From Paraburkholderia sp. CNPSo 3274 (GTDB taxonomy: Bacteria; Pseudomonadota; Gammaproteobacteria; Burkholderiales; Burkholderiaceae), in the NCBI RefSeq assembly GCF_024206475.1, contig NZ_JAMBPR010000032.1:34588-98587 (forward strand): DNA of 64,000 nucleotides. The letters run 5' to 3'. The position numbers and the translations under genes are program-made. The notes below the pieces were generated by a model. It made no database searches. It saw only the letters and a list, made by a program, of their open reading frames with translations, and was not told the origin of the DNA. This document shows positions 57,804 to 64,000 of the stretch, in pieces. How positions within the stretch are numbered: position 1 is the stretch's first letter; the number at the start of each line of letters is the position of its first letter.

Positions 57804-58234
57804 GTCTTCCTCCGGCGTGGCGCGGCTCGCGCTGCGTTTGCCCGTCTACACATCTGCATGCCTGCCGCCAACACGTGAGCGGCGCAATCAGCACGCCTAT
57901 GTGACTTGTCGAATATTGGCGAATTGTGGAATTTTTTGACAAACGCCACAATCGTCATGCGTCTGTCATCAAAACCTGTGATTCTTGCGGGGCCCGTCCA
58001 GATGGGCCGGTAAGCGAGGCGAGCGGCAATTTCGCGCCTTCGCCGGGTCGGCCGGTTCAGGTGGAAAGTGGCGGATTGTAGACAATCTGCAATCCGCGGC
58101 GCGAGACCACCACCAGGCGGGCAATGACAGGCGGCGCAGTCCGCCGAAGTTCGGATTGTTCGACTCCGTTCGATCCATTCAATCACAAACGCATCGGGTA
58201 TCCCGAGCACCTGGTTTTGCCTTCGGAGAGTGAC
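57804..58234. other. Regulatory region upstream of phnS
   Basis: 431 bp with no gene. It holds TTGTGG (57924-57929)/CCACAA (57946-57951), with a TTGACA hexamer between, and a second, stronger dyad at 58071-58097 that contains GATTGTAGACAATC. AGGAGAG-like ribosome site (CGGAGAG) lies just before phnS. Confidence 0.55.
58074..58087. promoter_or_regulatory. FadR-type GntR operator candidate GATTGTAGACAATC
   Basis: GATTGT-AG-ACAATC is a perfect 6-2-6 dyad and fits the T-N-G-T...A-C-N-A pattern of FCD-type GntR operators (ATTGTATACAAT class). It is nested in a wider dyad GCGGATTG (58071-58078)/CAATCCGC (58090-58097). It sits about 150 bp ahead of phnS, whose operon encodes a GntR regulator; autoregulation is the simplest reading. 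Confidence 0.55.
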
Positions 58235-59317
58235 ATGAACCACACGAATTCCCATCGCGCGGGTTTTGCACGCAAGCTGCTGCCGATCGCGGCAGCCGCA
58301 GCGCTGCTGGGCGCAGCAGTGAGCGCGCATGCCGCCGATGCCGTCGTGCTGTACACGGCCGACGGCCTCGAAAATCTCTACAAGGACGTGCTGCCGGCCT
58401 TCGAGAAGAAGGAAGGCGTCAAGGTCAACATCGTGACGGCTGGCAGTGGCGAAGTGGTGAATCGCGCGAACGTCGAGAAGGATTCGCCGAAGGCCGACGT
58501 GATCGTCACGCTGCCGCCGTTCATCCAGCAGGCGCAGCAAAGCGGCCTGCTCCAGCCGTACCAGAGCGTGAACTACAAGAACGTGCCGACGATCGCGAAG
58601 GCGACCGACGGTTCGTGGGCGACGTTCGTGAACAACTACTTCTCGTTCGCGATCAACCCGGATGTCGTGAAGAACGAGCCGAAGACGTTTGCTGACCTGC
58701 TGCACCCGGACTACTCGGGCAAGGTCGCGTACTCGAACCCGGCCACGGCTGGCGATGGCATGGCCGTGATCATCCTTACGACGTCGCTGATGGGCGAAGA
58801 CAAGGCGTTCGACTACCTCAAGAAGCTCGAGCAGAGCGCGAAGTTCCACACCAAGGGCACGGGCTACCTCGACGTGCTGCTCTCGCGTAACGAAATCTCG
58901 GTGGCCAACGGCGACCTGCAGATGGATCTCGACGACGCAGCCAACGGCGGCCTCTCGCTCAAGCCGATCTTCCTCGCGGCCGACGCTGGCGGTCATCCCA
59001 CGACGTTCCAGCTGCCGTACGCAATCGGCCTGATCAAGAGCGGCCCGAACCAGGCTGAAGGCAAGAAGCTGATCGACTACCTGATGTCGACGGACGTGCA
59101 GTCGAAGGTGCCGGACATCTTCGGTATTCCGGGCCGCACGGACGTGGCGCTCACGGGCAAGAACGGCGAAGCCGTCAAGCAGGCCATCAAGGGCGTGAAG
59201 CTGATTCCGGTGGACTGGAACCAGGTGATGGCGAAGAAGGCCGACTGGACGACGCGCTGGAAGAACGAAGTGATCGGCTCGTCGGGCAAGCAGCTCGAAG
59301 TCGTGAAGCCGAAGTAA
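58235..59317 (+). CDS. phnS: AEP ABC transporter substrate-binding protein
   Basis: Periplasmic binding protein of 360 residues. Signal peptide 1-34 with cleavage after SAHA. Mature chain begins ADAVVLYTADGLENLYKDVL and shows the iron-type family-1 binding-protein fold used by PhnS (TLPPFIQQAQQSGLLQPY; NNYFSFAINPDVV; GYLDVLLSRNEISVANGDLQ). Followed by the transporter genes phnT-phnU-phnV and phnR. Ribosome site CGGAGAG. AEP is the most likely ligand, supported by the phnR and phnZ-like genes in the same operon. Confidence 0.93.
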   Translation: MNHTNSHRAGFARKLLPIAAAAALLGAAVSAHAADAVVLYTADGLENLYKDVLPAFEKKEGVKVNIVTAGSGEVVNRANVEKDSPKADVIVTLPPFIQQAQQSGLLQPYQSVNYKNVPTIAKATDGSWATFVNNYFSFAINPDVVKNEPKTFADLLHPDYSGKVAYSNPATAGDGMAVIILTTSLMGEDKAFDYLKKLEQSAKFHTKGTGYLDVLLSRNEISVANGDLQMDLDDAANGGLSLKPIFLAADAGGHPTTFQLPYAIGLIKSGPNQAEGKKLIDYLMSTDVQSKVPDIFGIPGRTDVALTGKNGEAVKQAIKGVKLIPVDWNQVMAKKADWTTRWKNEVIGSSGKQLEVVKPK

Positions 59318-59344
59318 GCAACTGCAATTTGTAACTTTGTATGG

Positions 59345-59378
59345 GATGGGACCAGGGGCTGAAACACCTAGTCCCATC
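59345..59378 (+). repeat. Intergenic hairpin 1 (phnS-phnT)
   Basis: GATGGGAC (59345-59352) and GTCCCATC (59371-59378) form a perfect 8-bp stem, with CAGG and CCTA adding partial pairing toward the 10-base loop. It is the first of two hairpins behind the binding-protein gene. Confidence 0.7.
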
Positions 59379-59393
59379 GACAGCTTTGCATAG

Positions 59394-59433
59394 GACCAGA
59401 GTAAGGTAAGGCGTTAAAACGCCAACTCTGGTC
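59394..59433 (+). repeat. Intergenic hairpin 2 (phnS-phnT), nested stems
   Basis: Outer stem GACCAGAGT (59394-59402)/ACTCTGGTC (59425-59433), 9 bp, perfect; inner stem GGCGTT (59410-59415)/AACGCC (59418-59423), 6 bp around AA. Ends just before the phnT ribosome site. Such hairpins after a binding-protein gene usually stabilise its mRNA or reduce read-through, giving more PhnS than PhnTUV. Confidence 0.75.
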
Positions 59434-59450
59434 GACAGGAGATGAAGCCG

Positions 59451-60560
59451 GTGAATACCGCAAGCCTCGCGCCGGCCGGCATGGCCCGCGCGCTGCCGGA
59501 CGTGTCCGGACTGACTGATGCCACGGACGCGCCCGGCGCAGCGGGCGTGCAGATCGACAACCTGAGCGTGCGCTTCGGCGCGCGCACTGTCCTCGACGAT
59601 CTGTCGCTCACGATCCGCCGCGGCGAACTGCTGACCGTGCTGGGCCGCAGCGGCTGCGGCAAGACGACCCTGCTGCGTTTCATCGCCGGGTTCATCGAAG
59701 CCGATGGACTCGCGGGCTCGCTCACCGTGGCGGGCCGCGACCTGACCCATGTGCCGCCGCATCAGCGCAACCTGGGTCTGCTGTTCCAGAGCTATGCGCT
59801 CTTTCCGCATCTCTCGGTGTTCGAGAACGTCGCGTTCGGGTTGAAGGCGCGCCGCGTGCCGTCGCGCGACATCGCGCGGCGCGTGGCCGACGCGCTCAAG
59901 CTCGTGCAGCTCGGCGACGCGGGACACATCATGCCCGCGCAGCTCTCGGGCGGCATGCAGCAGCGCGTGGCGCTCGCGCGTGCGCTCGTGATCGAGCCGG
60001 ATGTGCTCCTGCTCGACGAGCCGCTCTCGGCACTCGACGCCAATCTGCGCGCTTCGGTGCGCTCCGAATTGAAGGCGCTGCACGAGCGCTTGCCCGATCT
60101 CACGATCGTCTGCGTGACGCACGATCAGGACGACGCGCTCGTGCTGTCCGACCGCACGCTGCTGATGCGCGATGGCCATATCGCGCAGCTCGGCACGCCG
60201 CAGGAACTCTACGACACGCCGAACGACGCCTACGTGGCCCGCTATCTCGGCGCCGCGAATCTGCTGTCGCCGAACGTCGCGTTCCCGGTGGGCGACGCGC
60301 GCCACGACGTGCGCGACAAGCTTGCGTGTCTGCGTCCCGAAAGCCTGCGCATCGTGCCGCTCGGCGAAGGGTCGCTGCACGGCACGATCGAATCGGTCGA
60401 GTGGTATGGCTCGGTGCTCTCGGTACCGGTGCTGCTCGACGCGATGCCGAACGAACCGGTGCTCGTCACCATGCAGCGCGGCCACGGCATGACGCCGGCG
60501 AAAGGCATGCGTGTGTCCCTGCGTTACGAGGCTGACGATGTCGTCCTTATCAACCCCTGA
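59451..60560 (+). CDS. phnT: AEP ABC transporter ATP-binding protein
   Basis: ABC ATPase of 369 residues from GTG 59451. Walker A GRSGCGKTTLL, ABC signature LSGGMQQR, Walker B VLLLDEPLSAL, switch His in CVTHDQDD, and a C-terminal TOBE-like regulatory domain. The ATG 9 bases earlier (59442) touches the AGGAG with no spacing, so GTG with a 9-base spacing is the better start. The stop overlaps phnU by 23 bases. Confidence 0.92.
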   Translation: MNTASLAPAGMARALPDVSGLTDATDAPGAAGVQIDNLSVRFGARTVLDDLSLTIRRGELLTVLGRSGCGKTTLLRFIAGFIEADGLAGSLTVAGRDLTHVPPHQRNLGLLFQSYALFPHLSVFENVAFGLKARRVPSRDIARRVADALKLVQLGDAGHIMPAQLSGGMQQRVALARALVIEPDVLLLDEPLSALDANLRASVRSELKALHERLPDLTIVCVTHDQDDALVLSDRTLLMRDGHIAQLGTPQELYDTPNDAYVARYLGAANLLSPNVAFPVGDARHDVRDKLACLRPESLRIVPLGEGSLHGTIESVEWYGSVLSVPVLLDAMPNEPVLVTMQRGHGMTPAKGMRVSLRYEADDVVLINP

Positions 60561-61452
60561 TTCCACTTTGGCTCTCCCCGGCGCCGACGCGCACGCGGCC
60601 GCCGTGCGCCGTCGCGAACGGCGCGCGCAATGGCATATCGCCTTTCTGCTCGTGTTCGTGCTCGGGCCGCTCGTGGTCTATCCGCTCGTGCGTCTCGTGC
60701 TGCTGAGCCTCTCGGGCGCGCACGGCTTGAGCTTCCACGCGTACGAGACTTTTTTCGGCAATCCCGATTCGCGCGGCGTGATCGCCACGACGCTGTGGAT
60801 TCTGTTCCTCAGTGCGGGTCTGGCTTCCGTGCTTGGCGTCGCGCTCGCCGCGCAGCTGTTCTTCAAACCGTTTCCGGGCGCGCAGCTCGTCACGCGTTTT
60901 CTGGAACTGTTCGTGGCGTTCCCGTCGTTCCTCGTCGCGTTCACGCTGATTTTTCTGTACGGCTCACAGGGCTCCGTGAGCATCGGGCTGCAACGGCTCT
61001 TTCATTTGCAGGCGCCGCCGCTCGACTTCCTGTTCGGCATCGGCGGCGTGGTGCTCGCCGAAGTGGTGTTCTACGCGCCATTCGTCGTGCGCCCGACGCT
61101 CGCCGCGTTCGCGCTGCTCGACATGCGCCTGATCGAAGCCGCACGCAGTCTCGGTGCGAACAGCCGGATGGTCGCCCTGCGCGTGATCCTGCCGCTCGCG
61201 TGGCCGGGTATCGCGGCGGGCACGATCCTGTGCTTTCTGCTGACGTTCAACGAGTTCGGCATTCTGCTCGTGCTCGGCAGCGCGCACCTCATCACGCTGC
61301 CGGTGGCGATCTACAGTTCGGCCACGGTCGACCTCGACCTGCCGACGGCCGCCGCAGGCGCCGTGGTCATGCTCGCGATGTCGCTTTCCCTGTATGCGCT
61401 GTATCGGCGCGTGAATCGCCGCAGTCATGGAGGCGCGCGCAATGTCAACTAA
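60538..61452 (+). CDS. phnU: AEP ABC transporter permease subunit U
   Basis: Membrane permease of 304 residues, six helices, with the BPD_transp_1 EAA loop (EAARSLGANSRMVALRVILP). Starts at ATG 60538 inside phnT with GAGG 6 bases upstream; a longer frame (60511) has no site. The overlap signals translational coupling. The phnV ribosome site GGAGG lies inside its 3' end. Confidence 0.92.
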   Translation: MSSLSTPDSTLALPGADAHAAAVRRRERRAQWHIAFLLVFVLGPLVVYPLVRLVLLSLSGAHGLSFHAYETFFGNPDSRGVIATTLWILFLSAGLASVLGVALAAQLFFKPFPGAQLVTRFLELFVAFPSFLVAFTLIFLYGSQGSVSIGLQRLFHLQAPPLDFLFGIGGVVLAEVVFYAPFVVRPTLAAFALLDMRLIEAARSLGANSRMVALRVILPLAWPGIAAGTILCFLLTFNEFGILLVLGSAHLITLPVAIYSSATVDLDLPTAAAGAVVMLAMSLSLYALYRRVNRRSHGGARNVN

Positions 61453-62317
61453 TCCCGTCGCCGGTTCCGACCGTATCGCGCTGCCACCCAAGCATCTTCG
61501 TGCGCGGCCTGTTGAGCGCAGCCGCTTCTCGCGCTTTGTCAGCGCGGCACTGCTTGGCTTCGCGGCGCTGCTGTGCTTCTGGCTTTTCGTGTTGCCGGTG
61601 ATCGTCGTCGCGTTGTCGAGCGTCGCGTCGCACTGGTCGGGCACGATTTTGCCCGACGGTTTCAGCACGCGCTGGTTCGAACGCCTCGGCTCCAGCGACT
61701 TCGATGCGCTCGCAACGAGTCTCGAGGTCGGGTTCGGCGTGGCGGTGATCGGCACGGCGCTGGGTCTGTGGCTCGCACTCGCGCTCGAAGGGCGCGACCG
61801 GCGTGGTCTGGGCGCAGTCGTCGACACGCTCGCGATGGTGCCCAACGGCGTGCCGAGCGTGGTGCTCGGCCTCGCAGTGTTGATCGCCTATCACAAGGCG
61901 CCTGTGGATCTGTCGAGTTCGGCTGCGATTGTCGTGTTCGTGCAGCTCGCTCTAGTACTGCCGTTTTGCTATCGATGTGCGGCCGCAGCGCTGCGGCCCG
62001 AGCTGACCGTGCTGCGCGAAGCGGCAGCGAGTCTCGGTGCGCCGCCGGCGATGGTGCTGCGCCGCGTGGTGCTGCCGCAGCTCGTGCCAGCCATACGCGC
62101 GAGTCTCGCGCTGGGTTTCGCGCTGTCGCTCGGCGAACTGGGCGCGACGCTCACGGTGTATCCGCCGGGCTTTGCGACGGTGCCGATCGTCGTGGTGGGC
62201 GCGGTCGAGCGCGGGTACTACCTGCCGGCTTCGGCGCTCTCGCTGATTCTGCTGCTCGTCTCGCTGGCGGCGCTGCTGCTGATCGCGGCGCGTGTGCCGC
62301 GCCGGCGGGCGGACTGA
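61442..62317 (+). CDS. phnV: AEP ABC transporter permease subunit V
   Basis: Second permease of 291 residues with the EAA loop EAAASLGAPPAMVLRRVVLP. Start ATG 61442 with GGAGG at 61429-61433; the ATG 61427 lies inside the site. Overlaps phnU by 11 bases. Forms the transmembrane pair with PhnU. Confidence 0.92.
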   Translation: MSTNPVAGSDRIALPPKHLRARPVERSRFSRFVSAALLGFAALLCFWLFVLPVIVVALSSVASHWSGTILPDGFSTRWFERLGSSDFDALATSLEVGFGVAVIGTALGLWLALALEGRDRRGLGAVVDTLAMVPNGVPSVVLGLAVLIAYHKAPVDLSSSAAIVVFVQLALVLPFCYRCAAAALRPELTVLREAAASLGAPPAMVLRRVVLPQLVPAIRASLALGFALSLGELGATLTVYPPGFATVPIVVVGAVERGYYLPASALSLILLLVSLAALLLIAARVPRRRAD

Positions 62318-62321
62318 GCGG

Positions 62322-63086
62322 ATGGATGTCATGCGGTTCGATGCGCCGCAGGCGCGCAACAGACGGGCAAGGCAGGACGTGCAAGATTCGATGAGCGATG
62401 AGCGCGCGAGTAGCGGCAACGCAGGCGATCCTGATCGCGATCCTCAGGCGTTGTCTGACACGACGCCGCTTGCCATGGTGCGCCAGCATTCGCTCACTGC
62501 GCTGGTGCGCGACGAGATCGAGCGACGCATCGCGGCGGGCGTGCTCGCCCCCGGCGACAAGCTCAACGAAGCCGACTGGGCGGCTCGTCTGGCCGTATCG
62601 CGCGGACCTGTGCGCGAAGCGTTTCGCGCGCTGGAGCAGGCGGGCCTCGTGCGCAACGAGAAACATCGGGGTGTGTTCGTGCGCAGCGTCGGCGCGGCTG
62701 AGGCCCAGGAACTGGGCGAAGTGTGCGCGGCGTTGCGCGAAGCAGCGTGCCGGATGCTGGCGCCGCGCATCGATGCGGCGCAGGTCGCCGAGTTGCGCGA
62801 GCACCTCAACGCGATGCGGGATGCGGTGGTCGCCGAGAAGGGAGAGGCTTTCCTGCAAGCGCGCGACGCGTTTCGTGCGTCGCTCTTCGCAGCGGCTGGC
62901 AACGCCAGACTGCGCGAGACCTATGAGGGGACCGTGGGCGAGTTGCGACTCTCGTCGCGGCGTGCGGTGCCGGCGCACAGCGCAATGGACGTCTCGTATG
63001 CGGGGCATCGGGCGCTGTTGAGCGCACTCGCGTCGCGCGACGCCGATGAATCGGCCAATCGCATGCGCGAGTCCTGCGGCGACTGA
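62322..63086 (+). CDS. phnR: GntR-family (FadR/FCD) regulator of the phosphonate operon
   Basis: Regulator of 254 residues from ATG 62322 (ATG 62331 or 62391 possible). Winged HTH with AARLAVSRGPVREAFRALEQAGLVR, then FCD ligand domain (LREAACRMLAPRIDAAQVAEL). Overlaps none but follows phnV by 4 bp. Likely senses AEP or a derivative and represses its own operon through the GATTGTAGACAATC dyad upstream of phnS. A stretch of about 40 acidic, low-complexity residues precedes the HTH. Confidence 0.88.
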   Translation: MDVMRFDAPQARNRRARQDVQDSMSDERASSGNAGDPDRDPQALSDTTPLAMVRQHSLTALVRDEIERRIAAGVLAPGDKLNEADWAARLAVSRGPVREAFRALEQAGLVRNEKHRGVFVRSVGAAEAQELGEVCAALREAACRMLAPRIDAAQVAELREHLNAMRDAVVAEKGEAFLQARDAFRASLFAAAGNARLRETYEGTVGELRLSSRRAVPAHSAMDVSYAGHRALLSALASRDADESANRMRESCGD

Positions 63087-63159
63087 GAGCAGAAGGAATG
63101 ATGGGCGGCCCGCTCGTATGGGCCGTCGCCGTATTCACGTAATAGAGGAGTTGAAGAAG

Positions 63160-63714
63160 ATGGCACTGAGCCTCGCGGATATTCGTGAGCTGTTCGAGAC
63201 GTACGGCGCGTTGGCCTATAGCGGCGAACCGGTCACGCAACTGGAGCACGCGCTGCAAAGCGGCGCGCTGGCAGAAGAAGACGGGGCGACCGAAGAGCTG
63301 ACCGCCGCGGCGTTCCTGCATGATCTGGGTCACCTGCTCAATCGTCAGGGCGAAACGCCGACCGAACGCGGCATCGACGATCTGCACCAGTACTACGCGC
63401 TGCCGTTCCTGCGGCCCGTGTTGCCCGATAGCGTGCTGGAGCCGATCCGCTTGCACGTCGATGCGAAGCGCTACCTCTGCGCCGTCGATGAAGCGTATTT
63501 CGGCTGCCTCTCCGCAGACTCGGTGCGCAGCCTCGAATTGCAGGGTGGCATCTTCAATGCAGATGAGGCGCGCGACTTCGCCGCGCGTCCCCACGCCGAA
63601 GACGCGGTGCGCCTGCGCCGCTGGGACGATCTCGCGAAGATGGCCGGCAAACCGACGCCGGATCTCGACCACTATCTGCAGCTCGTCGAACGCGTCATGC
63701 AGCGCCGCGTTTGA
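63160..63714 (+). CDS. phnZ: PhnZ-like HD-domain oxygenase
   Basis: HD-superfamily protein of 184 residues, family of PhnZ, the mixed-valent diiron oxygenase that cleaves (R)-2-amino-1-hydroxyethylphosphonate to glycine and phosphate. Metal ligands can be placed exactly by the PhnZ spacing: His30, His54-Asp55 (HDLGH), His58, His76, His99 and Asp156, and Tyr20 and Glu23 match the PhnZ substrate-gating residues. Start ATG 63160 with AGAGGAG at 9-base spacing. Last gene of the phn operon. The partner PhnY (alpha-ketoglutarate oxygenase) is not in the window. Confidence 0.9.
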   Translation: MALSLADIRELFETYGALAYSGEPVTQLEHALQSGALAEEDGATEELTAAAFLHDLGHLLNRQGETPTERGIDDLHQYYALPFLRPVLPDSVLEPIRLHVDAKRYLCAVDEAYFGCLSADSVRSLELQGGIFNADEARDFAARPHAEDAVRLRRWDDLAKMAGKPTPDLDHYLQLVERVMQRRV

Positions 63715-63765
63715 GGCGATTGCGCTTATGCGTTTTTCCGAATTTCGCACGCGTCAAAAAACCGC

Positions 63766-63794
63766 TTGCAAGATGTCGCTTGCGTGACTAGAAT
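63766..63794 (+). promoter_or_regulatory. Strong sigma-70 promoter, upstream copy
   Basis: TTGCAA (63766-63771), 17-bp spacer, TAGAAT (63789-63794). Both hexamers are near consensus. Lies 50 bp past the phnZ stop; faces right. Confidence 0.65.
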
Positions 63795-63918
63795 TCCGGT
63801 CTTTCGCGCTTTCGATGAAGGCGCGGGGAGACGGGAAGCCCGGGCGAAAGCCTTGTGGCGACTGGGTCTGCGGGTGATTCGAAGTTGAGCGGCAGGTTGA
63901 ACGAAGTTAAAAAACCTG

Positions 63919-63947
63919 TTGACAGATCGCCGGGCAGTCTTCATAAT
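63919..63947 (+). promoter_or_regulatory. Strong sigma-70 promoter, downstream copy
   Basis: TTGACA (63919-63924), 17-bp spacer, CATAAT (63942-63947), with an A/T-rich UP-like stretch before the -35 and a TGCTGC-AGAC-GCAGCA hairpin (63958-63973) after it. A tandem strong promoter pair with a structured leader, and no coding start, is what an rRNA operon looks like. Confidence 0.65.
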
Positions 63948-64000
63948 CTCGTTTCTCTGCTGCAGACGCAGCAACGCAGAAAGAAGCCGGTAGTTAAGTG

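Noticed and set aside
1..64000. Insertion sequences, phage genes, CRISPR arrays, integrases or tRNA genes
   Set aside because: No transposase, integrase, recombinase or repeat-spacer pattern was seen, and no cloverleaf-like tRNA sequence was recognised by eye. tRNA absence should be confirmed with a scanner.

Overview
The window is high-GC DNA with tight gene packing and short intergenic gaps. Its protein content fits a Burkholderiaceae genome of the Paraburkholderia/Caballeronia/Burkholderia type: many LysR, IclR and GntR regulators, a Burkholderia-type trimeric porin, Cache-type chemoreceptors, a DUF3562 small protein and a Pao/Yag-type molybdenum hydroxylase. Genus is an inference from protein style; no rRNA, tRNA, CRISPR array, insertion sequence or phage gene was seen inside the window.

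Left part (1-7.5 kb): the 5' two thirds of a penicillin-binding protein (FtsI/PBP3-like), a Cache chemoreceptor, then a three-gene operon that makes 2-aminoethylphosphonate (AEP): a PEP mutase fused to a nucleotidyltransferase (aepX), phosphonopyruvate decarboxylase (aepY) and AEP transaminase (phnW). From 7.5 to 12.2 kb an IclR regulator, a YfcC-type carrier and an N-formylglutamate amidohydrolase-like enzyme face a porin. Two copies of the same 19-bp palindrome (TGTTTTA-N5-TAAAACA) lie in the shared intergenic region, one next to each gene.

Middle (12.2-57 kb) is metabolic and regulatory accessory content: a PepSY membrane protein behind a Fur-like box, a Tat-exported three-subunit molybdenum hydroxylase with a MocA-like cytidylyltransferase, a cNMP-domain/thioredoxin-reductase-like flavoprotein without the redox CxxC, an aspartate carbamoyltransferase with an N-terminal helix-turn-helix, an ArsR/old-yellow-enzyme pair, a LysR-linked operon (flavin monooxygenase, RidA, DUF1028, ArgE-like deacylase, with an NCS1 permease nearby), transporters, several LysR/LacI/IclR/Lrp regulators, NAD synthetase, an L,D-transpeptidase and a UbiB-like protein that has lost its kinase residues.

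Right part (57-64 kb): a DeoR regulator, then an AEP uptake and breakdown operon phnS-phnT-phnU-phnV-phnR(GntR)-phnZ-like. A FadR-type operator candidate (GATTGTAGACAATC) lies upstream of phnS and a double hairpin lies between phnS and phnT. The PhnZ-like protein keeps every metal ligand and substrate residue I can recall for PhnZ. The window ends just after two strong tandem sigma-70 promoters with no gene yet behind them; the next feature to the right is probably a stable-RNA (rRNA) operon.

Taken together, the same 64 kb carries a system to make AEP, probably as CMP-activated AEP for a surface polymer, and a separate system to import and oxidise it. No glycosyl- or phosphonyl-transferase, PhnX or PhnY partner is visible in the window.
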